NCBI RefSeq assembly: GCF_002705925.1
Contig: NZ_NKRE01000001.1
Coordinates: forward strand, 1,174,824 to 1,238,823
DNA from: Mycobacterium ostraviense
GTDB taxonomy: Bacteria; Actinomycetota; Actinomycetes; Mycobacteriales; Mycobacteriaceae
Length of the DNA: 64,000 nt
Direction of reading: 5' to 3'
Positions 9,331 through 16,660 of this stretch are shown here, piece after piece; the stretch's first letter is position 1; every line of letters starts with the position of its first letter. The notes below the pieces were generated by a model that was not told the DNA's origin, did not search any database, and saw only the letters and a list, made by a program, of their open reading frames with translations. Made by a program: the position numbers and the translations under genes.

Positions 9331-9738
9331 CGGATTCCCGCTTCTGTTGGTGCCTGCTCGTCACCACATTTCCGGCATCCCATCGTGGCCGTCTCCACTC
9401 CTTGTTATGCCTTGGCCGCTGCGGCGGGGGTCGCCGTCAGCTTGATGCGGCGTGCGTTCGCAAGACCGTCTTCGTGCCCGCTTCAAAGTACAGGACATAT
9501 TCGGCCGCGCGAATCAGGTTCTCGACCCTAGTTCTATCGACCGCGGCAGACAAGTTCTGACCGCGCCGGGCGGCTTCGTCTGTCACCTCGACAAACCACC
9601 ATTGCCTTGGCGGATATTGGGCGTCATTGCCACACCACAATCCTTACTCACCCCGGCATCGACCAGCCGGGCCGTGGTTCGCCCGAAATCTGGAAACGGT
9701 TGACTGTCGAATCCGGTTGGGGCAGAACACAGTTGCCC
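9331..9738. other. Intergenic region between the GT1 gene and gmd
   Basis: About 400 bases upstream of gmd and downstream of the first GT1 gene. A 67-codon leftward frame (9437-9640) exists but has no recognisable start signal or family. The gmd promoter should lie at the left edge of the right half, but I do not see a clear -35/-10 pair. Confidence 0.4.
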
Positions 9739-11013
9739 CTACCGACCTTCGGTCGCGACGCCTCGGGCCGCGTTCTCGGGCCTGAGATGCAACGCGGTGT
9801 GGATGTGCTGGGAGAACCCGTCGAAGTCGCGCCCCAGGGCATCGGCGAGCCGCCGGGCGGCCTGCCGATAGCCTGCGTCACCGAGGACCTGCTGCACGAC
9901 ATCGGCCACCCGCCGGCGACTGAGCCGTTCGGTTCGCAGCAGCATCCCGGCGCCGGCGCGCTCGAGGGCCTCCATGTTCAGGTGCTGGTCGAGGTTGCTG
10001 GCGATCCCGACCACCGGCACCCCGGCCAGCAACGCCTGCTGCGTCGTCAGGCTGCCACCATTGCAGACCACCACCGCCGAACGGGCCGCGGCCGCCTCGC
10101 CCGGCAGGTAATCGGCCACCAACGCGTTGGCCGGCACGTTGGTCAGGTCGCTGCGATCGGCCGTGGCCGCGATCACCGTCACCGGCATGTCAGCCAGCGC
10201 GTCCAGCACCACCTGCAACAGATTCGTGCCGCCCGAACTGCCCAGGGTCGCATAGACGATCGGCCGGTCGGCCGGCAGCGAATCCCACCAGGGCGGCGGG
10301 CGCACCGCGGGCGACCACAGAACCGGACCCAGATACCGATGGTTAGCCGGCAGATCATAGGTCGGCACCAGCTCGGGCACGTCGGCGTACAGCGTGTAGT
10401 CACCGTCGGTGAAAATGCGGCACAGGTTCCACCCCAGCGTCGGCAACCCATGCCTACGGCGGACCCAGTTGAGCGGCAGGCAATAGAGGGCGAAGATCAG
10501 CGGGCGGTACAGCCAGAACAGGAATGTGACCAGCCGGACGCCGAGCAGGCGAGTCCACAGCGTGTCCGGCAGCGGAAACCGGCGGCGGGCGTAGGGACTC
10601 CAATAGGCGTTCGCGATGGCGATATAGGGGATGCCGGCCAGCCGGGCGCTGGCCGAGAGCGACAGACGATTGTCGCCGACGACTAGGTCCGGCGCGATCT
10701 CGGCCAGCACCTTGCGGTCCTCCTCGACATACCTGCGCAACGTTCGCGTGTTGTAGAAGAGTCGGCCCTGAGCGATCTTGGCCAGAACCCGCTCGCTGGG
10801 GATGGTGTAGATCGGATGGTGCTGAAAAGGCATCGGGCCCAGCAGCTTGTTGAATCGTGGGTCGCAGGCGAAGTGGACCTCGTAACGACTCGGGTCCAGC
10901 GACCGCGCCAGCGTGTACGGCCGCACGACATGGGACAGGGTCGCGGCTTCCCCGACGAACAGGATCCGCAACCTGCGGGCGCCGGGCTCAGAAGCGCTCG
11001 GTTCGGCGCTCAC
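9739..11013 (-). CDS. GT1 (UGT-like) glycosyltransferase, Rv2962c-type, copy 1
   Basis: About 424 residues. I use GTG 11013 ([19 protein letters not shown]); an in-frame GTG at 11046 would add 11 residues. The N-terminal domain begins [20 protein letters not shown]; the C-terminal nucleotide-sugar half has [36 protein letters not shown] and [15 protein letters not shown], the arrangement of Gtf/UGT enzymes. In M. tuberculosis the gene beside the same permease (Rv2962c) is a rhamnosyltransferase of phenolic glycolipid, so this copy probably adds a deoxysugar to PGL or a related lipid. It shares a long identical tract with the next gene. Confidence 0.88.
   Translation of the reverse strand: MSAEPSASEPGARRLRILFVGEAATLSHVVRPYTLARSLDPSRYEVHFACDPRFNKLLGPMPFQHHPIYTIPSERVLAKIAQGRLFYNTRTLRRYVEEDRKVLAEIAPDLVVGDNRLSLSASARLAGIPYIAIANAYWSPYARRRFPLPDTLWTRLLGVRLVTFLFWLYRPLIFALYCLPLNWVRRRHGLPTLGWNLCRIFTDGDYTLYADVPELVPTYDLPANHRYLGPVLWSPAVRPPPWWDSLPADRPIVYATLGSSGGTNLLQVVLDALADMPVTVIAATADRSDLTNVPANALVADYLPGEAAAARSAVVVCNGGSLTTQQALLAGVPVVGIASNLDQHLNMEALERAGAGMLLRTERLSRRRVADVVQQVLGDAGYRQAARRLADALGRDFDGFSQHIHTALHLRPENAARGVATEGR
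9897..10455 (-). repeat. Identical tract shared with the second GT1 gene (copy A)
   Basis: By eye, about 559 bases match 11379-11937 without a difference (offset 1482). It covers most of the nucleotide-sugar half of the enzyme. Divergence resumes abruptly on both sides. Confidence 0.85.
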
Positions 11014-11208
11014 CGGTGCACCATCCTCATCGCGCCCTCCAGACACCGCTCAACGACCCGACGCAACTCATGTTCGCGTCCGTTCTCACGTCGATGACGA
11101 CCGTTGATCGCTACCCCGGGGCCGCGGCCGTAGAGTACACGCCCGACGCATGCCCCGGAAAATCCGGGCGAACCGCGGACACCCGGTGGCCCGGGGCGGT
11201 CGGTGGCG

Positions 11209-12492
11209 CTAGCCGGTCCGCAGATGTCGCTGCCAGCCGGTCGGTGACGTCACGCTGTCGGGCCTGAGGTGCAACGCGGTGTGGATGTGGTGGGAGAACC
11301 CGTCGAAGTCGCGCCCCAGGGTATCGGCGAGCCGCCGGGCGGCCTGCCGATAGCCTGCGTCACCGAGGACCTGCTGCACGGCATCGGCCACCCGCCGGCG
11401 ACTGAGCCGTTCGGTTCGCAGCAGCATCCCGGCGCCGGCGCGCTCGAGGGCCTCCATGTTCAGGTGCTGGTCGAGGTTGCTGGCGATCCCGACCACCGGC
11501 ACCCCGGCCAGCAACGCCTGCTGCGTCGTCAGGCTGCCACCATTGCAGACCACCACCGCCGAACGGGCCGCGGCCGCCTCGCCCGGCAGGTAATCGGCCA
11601 CCAACGCGTTGGCCGGCACGTTGGTCAGGTCGCTGCGATCGGCCGTGGCCGCGATCACCGTCACCGGCATGTCAGCCAGCGCGTCCAGCACCACCTGCAA
11701 CAGATTCGTGCCGCCCGAACTGCCCAGGGTCGCATAGACGATCGGCCGGTCGGCCGGCAGCGAATCCCACCAGGGCGGCGGGCGCACCGCGGGCGACCAC
11801 AGAACCGGACCCAGATACCGATGGTTAGCCGGCAGATCATAGGTCGGCACCAGCTCGGGCACGTCGGCGTACAGCGTGTAGTCACCGTCGGTGAAAATGC
11901 GGCACAGGTTCCACCCCAGCGTCGGCAACCCATGCCTGCGCCGGACCCAGTTGAGCGGCAGGCACTGAAGAGCGAACAGCAACGGGCGTTCCAGGCGGTA
12001 CAGGATCCTGACCAGCCGGACGCCGAGCAGGCGAGTCCACAGCGTGTCCGGCAGCGGAAACCGGCGGCGGGCGTAGGGACTCCAATAGGCGTTCGCGATG
12101 GCGATATAGGGGATGCCGGCCAGCCGGGCACTGGCCGAGAGGGAAACGCGAAGGTCGCCGACGACTAGGTCCGGCGCGATCTCGGCCAGCACCTTGCGGT
12201 CCTCCTCGACGTATCTGCGCAACGTCCGTGCGGCGTAGAAACGGCCCTGAGTCAAGTTGCCGAGGAACCGCTCGCTGGGGATGGTATGGATCGGGTGGCA
12301 CGGAAAAGGCATCGGCCCCAGCAGCGTGTTGTACCGCGGGTCGCAGGCGAAGTGGACCTCGTAACGGCTCGGGTCCAGCGAGCGGGCCAGCACGAACGGC
12401 CGCACGACATGAGCCAGGGTCACCGCCTCCGCGATGAACAGGATTCGCACCCTGCGGGCGGCAGGCTCGGGTGCGTTCGATGCGATGCTCAT
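11209..12492 (-). CDS. GT1 (UGT-like) glycosyltransferase, Rv2962c-type, copy 2
   Basis: About 427 residues from ATG 12492 ([19 protein letters not shown]), preceded by an AGAAGGA ribosome site. Domain layout as in copy 1: [20 protein letters not shown] at the N-terminus, and [12 protein letters not shown] and [19 protein letters not shown] in the donor half. It lies directly upstream of the divergent permease, the position of Rv2962c in M. tuberculosis. Differences from copy 1 cluster in the acceptor half (for example [17 protein letters not shown] against [17 protein letters not shown]) and at both ends, so the two could use the same donor on different acceptors. That functional split is inference. 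Confidence 0.88.
   Translation of the reverse strand: MSIASNAPEPAARRVRILFIAEAVTLAHVVRPFVLARSLDPSRYEVHFACDPRYNTLLGPMPFPCHPIHTIPSERFLGNLTQGRFYAARTLRRYVEEDRKVLAEIAPDLVVGDLRVSLSASARLAGIPYIAIANAYWSPYARRRFPLPDTLWTRLLGVRLVRILYRLERPLLFALQCLPLNWVRRRHGLPTLGWNLCRIFTDGDYTLYADVPELVPTYDLPANHRYLGPVLWSPAVRPPPWWDSLPADRPIVYATLGSSGGTNLLQVVLDALADMPVTVIAATADRSDLTNVPANALVADYLPGEAAAARSAVVVCNGGSLTTQQALLAGVPVVGIASNLDQHLNMEALERAGAGMLLRTERLSRRRVADAVQQVLGDAGYRQAARRLADTLGRDFDGFSHHIHTALHLRPDSVTSPTGWQRHLRTG
11379..11937 (-). repeat. Identical tract shared with the first GT1 gene (copy B)
   Basis: Partner of 9897-10455. A second shorter shared block (about 110 bases, near 10540-10649 and 12022-12131) lies in the acceptor half, separated by a divergent patch. 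The mosaic is what gene conversion between tandem copies leaves. Confidence 0.85.
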
Positions 12493-12850
12493 GCCCGCGT
12501 TCCTTCTCACGTCGCTGGCGACCGTTACACGTTACGCCGCACCCCGACGCCGTAGCGTACACGCACGATGCCTCCGCACTCGGGAAAATCCGAACAAATC
12601 CGAACAAAAGCGGCCCCGGGCGGTCGATCAGCGGGCGGGCCGGCGGGGCCGACCGCCATCTGCGTGATGGCGTTGCGAAATCCGAAAAATCCCGGCTGCG
12701 CCCGGCTAGGTGCGGGAACCCGGATCCGTCAGCTGTGTCGAAAAGCCATGGCGCCTGGCGTGTCGAGGGAGCCTATCTCGTTGCACGCCAACGGTTTAAG
12801 AACGGCGATGCAGTGTCGGAGCAGCGGTTCCGACGCGCCGGACCGGAACC
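12493..12850. other. Intergenic region between GT1 copy 2 and the permease promoter
   Basis: About 360 bases between divergent genes. Overlapping short frames on both strands have no family likeness. The right edge runs into the permease promoter/operator; nothing else identifiable is seen. Confidence 0.4.
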
Positions 12851-12880
12851 TTGACATATACCCCATGGGGGTATAGGTTG
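12851..12880 (+). promoter_or_regulatory. Promoter with a CsoR/RcnR-type operator for the permease gene
   Basis: A consensus -35 TTGACA (12851-12856) is followed at once by the inverted repeat TATACCCC (12857-12864), three central bases, and GGGGTATA (12868-12875), with a TATAGG-like -10 at about 12872-12877. Perfect 8-bp arms rich in C then G flanked by TATA are the form recognised by CsoR-family repressors, which respond to copper, nickel, formaldehyde or persulfide. The operator fills the space between -35 and -10, a position that would block polymerase. No CsoR gene is in the window. Confidence 0.75.
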
Positions 12881-12940
12881 CCCGGGTGGGTGCAGCCGCC
12901 CATATGATCGCCCGAATATGCAAACGAAGCGGAGGACCGG

Positions 12941-14128
12941 GTGGTGGACAAAGCGCTAGCAGCGGTGGGCCATGCATTGGCGCTGGCGGGGTCTATGACG
13001 TGGGAAATCTTGTGGGCGCTGATCCTGGGCTTCGCGTTATCGGCGATGGTGCAGGCCGTGGTGCGCCGCGAGACGATTGTGGGCCTCATGGGCGACGACA
13101 AGCCCCGCACCCTGGCGGTAGCCGCCGGACTGGGCGCCGCATCGTCATCGTGCTCGTATGCGGCAGTGGCGCTGGCCCGGTCGCTGTTTCGCAAAGGCGC
13201 GAACTTCACCGCCGCCATGGCATTCGAGATCAGTTCCACCAATCTCGTCGTGGAGTTGGGCATCATCCTGGCGTTGCTGATGGGCTGGCAGTTCACCGCC
13301 GCGGAGTTCGTCGGCGGCCCGTTGATGATCATCGTGCTGGCGCTGTTGTTCCGACTGTTCGTGCGCTCCCGGCTGATCGACGCCGCCCGTGAGCAAGCCG
13401 ACCGGGGACTTGCCGGCTCCATGGAAGGTCACGCCGCCATGGATATGTCGGTCGGCGGAGAGGGCTCGTTTTGGCGGCGGCTGTCTTCCGGGCGGGCCTT
13501 CACCTCGGTATCGCATGTGTTCGTCATGGAATGGGCGGCGATTCTGCGGGACCTGATCATCGGACTGTTGATCGCCGGAGCCATCGCGGCCTGGGTGCCC
13601 GAAACGTTTTGGCAGCAATTCTTTTTGACTGACCATCCGGTCTGGTCGGCGCTGTGGGGACCGATCGTCGGCCCCTTCGTCGCGATCATTTCGTTCGTCT
13701 GCTCGATCGGCAACGTGCCGCTTGCCGCAGTGCTCTGGAACGGCGGCATCAGCTTCGGCGGCGTCATCGCGTTCATCTTCGCCGACCTGTTGATCCTGCC
13801 GATCTTGAACATCTATCGGAAGTACTACGGGACGAAGATGACGCTGACGCTGCTCGGCACCTTCTACGTCTCGATGGTCGTCGCCGGATACTTCGTCGAA
13901 TTGCTTTTCGGCGCAGCCAATCTCATTCCCAGTCAGCGCAGCGCCACGGTCATGCACGCCGGGGTTTCGTGGAATTACACCAGCTGGCTCAACATCGTCT
14001 TCCTCGTCATCGCGGCGATCCTGGTGGTCCGGTTCGTCGCCACCGGCGGGATCCCAATGCTGCGCATGATGGGTGGCTCCCCCGACTCGCAAAGCCACCA
14101 GCACGACCACAGCCATCAGTGCCACTAG
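12941..14128 (+). CDS. Integral membrane permease, UPF0718/DUF318 type (Rv2963-like)
   Basis: 395 residues from GTG 12941, preceded by GGAGGA. Many hydrophobic segments: near residues 15-35, 50-75, 90-120, a cytoplasmic-looking stretch about 135-180, then 190-220 and four or more toward the C-terminus. The paired segments GLGAASSSCSYAAVALARSL and SFVCSIGNVPLAAVLWNGG are the signature of the permease family related to ArsP/YraQ, each with a conserved cysteine. The tail is His-rich (SHQHDHSHQCH), which could bind metal. With the CsoR-type operator, export or handling of a metal or reactive sulfur species is a reasonable guess; the substrate is not known. Confidence 0.85.
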   Translation: MVDKALAAVGHALALAGSMTWEILWALILGFALSAMVQAVVRRETIVGLMGDDKPRTLAVAAGLGAASSSCSYAAVALARSLFRKGANFTAAMAFEISSTNLVVELGIILALLMGWQFTAAEFVGGPLMIIVLALLFRLFVRSRLIDAAREQADRGLAGSMEGHAAMDMSVGGEGSFWRRLSSGRAFTSVSHVFVMEWAAILRDLIIGLLIAGAIAAWVPETFWQQFFLTDHPVWSALWGPIVGPFVAIISFVCSIGNVPLAAVLWNGGISFGGVIAFIFADLLILPILNIYRKYYGTKMTLTLLGTFYVSMVVAGYFVELLFGAANLIPSQRSATVMHAGVSWNYTSWLNIVFLVIAAILVVRFVATGGIPMLRMMGGSPDSQSHQHDHSHQCH

Positions 14129-14159
14129 CGCTGCGGTCAGCGTATCCTGGCCTGCGGCA

Positions 14160-15056
14160 ATGTCTGATACCTATCCGCCGCCGCCTGGCGGTTCGCCGCA
14201 GCCGGCCGATATCGGCCGGCTGTTGCTGCGTTGCCACGACCGCCCCGGAATCATCGCCGCGGTCAGCGGGTTCTTGGCCCGAGCCGGCGCGAACATCATC
14301 TCCCTGGACCAGCACTCCACAGCGCCGGAGGGCGGAACATTCTTGCAGCGCGCGATCTTCCACTTACCCGGCCTGACGGCGGCCATCGACGAGTTGCAAC
14401 GCGACTTCGGCACCGCCGTAGCCGGCACGTTCAACATCGATTACCGGTTCAGCGAGGCCGCCAAGCCCAAACGGGTTGCCATCATGGCCTCCACGAGTGA
14501 TCACTGCTTGTTAGACCTGTTGTGGCGCAACCGTCGCGGCGAGCTGGAGATGTCTGTCGTCATGGTGATCGCCAACCATCCCGACCTGGCCGACCACGTC
14601 CGCCCGTTCGGTGTGCCGTTCGTCCACATCCCCGCCACCCGTGACACCCGCACCGAAGCCGAGCAGCGGCAGCTTCAGTTGCTCAGTGGCAATGTTGATC
14701 TGGTGATACTCGCCCGGTATATGCAGATACTCAGCCCAGCATTCCTGGCCGCAATCGGCTGCCCGCTGATCAACATTCATCATTCGTTCCTTCCCGCCTT
14801 CACCGGCGCGGCCCCGTACAAACGCGCACGGGAACGCGGGGTCAAGCTGATCGGCGCGACGGCTCACTACGTGACCGAGGTTCTCGACGAAGGACCGATC
14901 ATCGAACAAGACGTCGTTCGCGTCGATCACAACTACACCGTCGAAGACCTGGTGCGGGTCGGCGCCGACGTCGAACGCGCGGTGCTCTCCCGCGCCGTCC
15001 TCTGGCACTGCCAGGACCGGGTCATCGTGCACCACAACCAGACCATTGTCTTCTGA
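14160..15056 (+). CDS. purU: Formyltetrahydrofolate deformylase
   Basis: 298 residues from ATG 14160 (MSDTYPPPPGG), 31 bp after the permease. An N-terminal ACT domain (LLLRCHDRPGIIAAVSGFLA) is followed by the formyl-transferase fold, with KRVAIMASTSDHCLLDLLWR, HNPD-equivalent ANHPDLADHV, and the catalytic region INIHHSFLPAFTGAAPYKRA plus ATAHYVTEVLDEGPIIEQD carrying the family's Asn, His and Asp. It hydrolyses 10-formyl-THF to formate and THF, balancing one-carbon pools. Same order as Rv2963-Rv2964. Confidence 0.95.
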   Translation: MSDTYPPPPGGSPQPADIGRLLLRCHDRPGIIAAVSGFLARAGANIISLDQHSTAPEGGTFLQRAIFHLPGLTAAIDELQRDFGTAVAGTFNIDYRFSEAAKPKRVAIMASTSDHCLLDLLWRNRRGELEMSVVMVIANHPDLADHVRPFGVPFVHIPATRDTRTEAEQRQLQLLSGNVDLVILARYMQILSPAFLAAIGCPLINIHHSFLPAFTGAAPYKRARERGVKLIGATAHYVTEVLDEGPIIEQDVVRVDHNYTVEDLVRVGADVERAVLSRAVLWHCQDRVIVHHNQTIVF

Positions 15057-15253
15057 CGCCGACTGGTCCCTGCGGTAGCCGTAGACACACCGGCCGGGCC
15101 TACCGCGGAACCGGCCGGCGGCGGTGTTGGTCGTACCCGCCAAGGATCCCCCAAGGTTTCGCCAAGCGCCGGCCGCCAGCCTTTGTGCAACGGCCACGGC
15201 CGCCCACCCGAAATCGCATTCAAGCAAAGACAACAACGCAAAGAGAGGTATCA

Positions 15254-15436
15254 ATGTCGACCACCCGTCTTCGCGCCCTTGCCGGCATGTCCCTGCTGGC
15301 CTCGACGATCGGCCTGGCCGCCCTGGGAGCCAGTGTCGGCGCCGCCGATCCGGCCCCCAGCCACCAGGCATACGGCACCTACACCTGTTACGACTACGCA
15401 ACGCAGACGTTCTACGAATGCTTTGACCCCAGCTAG
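15254..15436 (+). CDS. Small secreted protein with signal peptide
   Basis: 60 residues from ATG 15254, with a GAGAGG ribosome site 6-7 bases upstream. The N-terminus MSTTRLRALAGMSLLASTIG, with a hydrophobic core and a likely cleavage after GASVGAA, is a Sec signal. The mature part is only about 30 residues and has two cysteines in TYTCYDYATQTFYECFDPS, which could form a disulfide outside the cell. No family recognised. It is followed at once by a strong hairpin shared with coaD. Confidence 0.7.
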   Translation: MSTTRLRALAGMSLLASTIGLAALGASVGAADPAPSHQAYGTYTCYDYATQTFYECFDPS

Positions 15437-15457
15437 TCATCGCCAGCCTGCCCGCCG

Positions 15458-15491
15458 ATGGGCCTGGTCCGCTCCTCCGGACCAGGCCCAT
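15458..15491. terminator. Bidirectional terminator between the small secreted gene and coaD
   Basis: Perfect 14-bp arms ATGGGCCTGGTCCG (15458-15471) and its complement (15478-15491) around a 6-base loop, between convergent stops at 15436 and 15498. T run after the right arm is short. Confidence 0.85.
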
Positions 15492-15497
15492 TTGGCT

Positions 15498-15974
15498 TCA
15501 GCCGGAGAGCTTTTCGCGCAGTCGCCGGTTCACCGGCTCGGGTAGCAACTCCGACACGTCGCCGCCCAGCATCGCCACCTCTTTGGCCAGCGACGAGGAC
15601 ACGAACGAATACCGCGGCGCGGTCGCGACGAAAAAGGTGTCGACGCCGGCGATGTGCTTGTTCATTTGCGCCATCTGCAACTCGTATTCGAAGTCGGTGC
15701 CGGTGCGCAGACCCTTCACGATGGCGTTCATCCCCCGGGACTTGACGAAGTCGACCACCAGGCCTTGTCCGGCCTCCACCCGCAAGTTGGGCAGGTGCGT
15801 CGTCGACTCGTTGATCATCGCGATCCGCTCGTCCAGGTCGAACATGCCCTTCTTGGTGGCGTTGGTCAGGATCGCGACCACCACCTCGTCGAACTGCGCC
15901 GCGGCACGTTCGAAAACGTCGATGTGGCCCAACGTAACCGGGTCGAACGACCCCGGGCATACGGCGCCGCTCAT
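15498..15974 (-). CDS. coaD: Phosphopantetheine adenylyltransferase
   Basis: 158 residues from ATG 15974, a usual CoaD length. It starts [20 protein letters not shown], holding the TxGH nucleotidyltransferase motif, and later has [20 protein letters not shown] with the KGLR substrate loop and [16 protein letters not shown] with the ISSS-like (VSSS) motif. It joins ATP and 4'-phosphopantetheine to dephospho-CoA in coenzyme A synthesis. The frame stays open upstream through two MIRU-like repeats, but the family start is clearly at 15974. Confidence 0.95.
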   Translation of the reverse strand: MSGAVCPGSFDPVTLGHIDVFERAAAQFDEVVVAILTNATKKGMFDLDERIAMINESTTHLPNLRVEAGQGLVVDFVKSRGMNAIVKGLRTGTDFEYELQMAQMNKHIAGVDTFFVATAPRYSFVSSSLAKEVAMLGGDVSELLPEPVNRRLREKLSG

Positions 15975-15982
15975 GACCCGCG

Positions 15983-16090
15983 CCGGCGACGATGCAGAAC
16001 GAAGTGATGCTGAGGAGCGGCGCCCATCAGACGAGACCGGCGACGATGCAGAACGAAGTGATGCTGAGGAGCGGCGCCCATGAGACGAGA
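15983..16090. repeat. Two 54-bp tandem MIRU-like repeats
   Basis: Units 15983-16036 and 16037-16090, differing by one base by eye (CATCAG against CATGAG). The core CCGGCGACGATGCAGAACG and the GAGGAGCGGCGCCCATGAG end resemble mycobacterial interspersed repetitive units, which sit in short gaps within operons. The period is a multiple of three, so the repeats do not close the frame between rsmD and coaD. Confidence 0.85.
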
Positions 16091-16105
16091 CGCTAGCAGG
16101 CCAGT

Positions 16106-16660
16106 TCAGCACCACTCGGCCAACTCCAGCCTGGTGTCGCCGTAGACCCGCTCGGGCCACCGGGTCCAGCCCTCCGGCCAGGCCAACGGCGCACCCGTGA
16201 CCGGTCGCTCCACCACGGCGACGGTGCCTTGCCGGACCCAGCCGTGGGCGCTCAACGCGGCCAGCACGGCATCGATATCCGCGGTGCCGACGTCATAGGG
16301 CGGGTCGGCCAGCACCAGGTCCACCGGAGCCGACGTCCCTGCCGCTAACACGGCGGCCACCATGCCCCGGCGCACCACGGCACCGGGAAGACCCAGGGCC
16401 TTGATGTTGCGCGCGATGACGGCCGCGGTGCGCCGGTCGGCCTCCACGAACAGCGCCGACGCGGCCCCGCGCGACAATGCCTCCAGCCCGAGTGCTCCCG
16501 AACCGGCATAAAGGTCCAGCACGGCCAGCCCGGTCAGCTGCCGGCGTGCGCTCACGATGTTGAACAGCGATTCGCGGACCCGATCGGTGGTGGGCCTGGT
16601 CCCCCGCGGGGGTACCCAGAGCCGCCGTCCCCCGGCGACTCCGCCGATGATCCGGGTCAG
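16106..16660 (-). CDS. rsmD: 16S rRNA (guanine(966)-N2)-methyltransferase
   Basis: About 184 residues. The protein must begin at [19 protein letters not shown], preceded by [15 protein letters not shown], the family's N-terminal block. The only codon in the right place is CTG at 16658-16660, which overlaps the TGA of pca; no ATG, GTG or TTG is in frame nearby. Motif I is [20 protein letters not shown] and the catalytic DPPY motif is [10 protein letters not shown]. It methylates G966 of 16S rRNA. It follows pca with no gap and precedes coaD across the MIRU-like repeats, the usual rsmD-coaD pairing. Confidence 0.92.
   Translation of the reverse strand: MTRIIGGVAGGRRLWVPPRGTRPTTDRVRESLFNIVSARRQLTGLAVLDLYAGSGALGLEALSRGAASALFVEADRRTAAVIARNIKALGLPGAVVRRGMVAAVLAAGTSAPVDLVLADPPYDVGTADIDAVLAALSAHGWVRQGTVAVVERPVTGAPLAWPEGWTRWPERVYGDTRLELAEWC

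Noticed and set aside
9437-9640. 67-codon leftward frame upstream of gmd
   Set aside because: Reads partly protein-like, but no ribosome site, no family and no conserved neighbour arrangement to support it.
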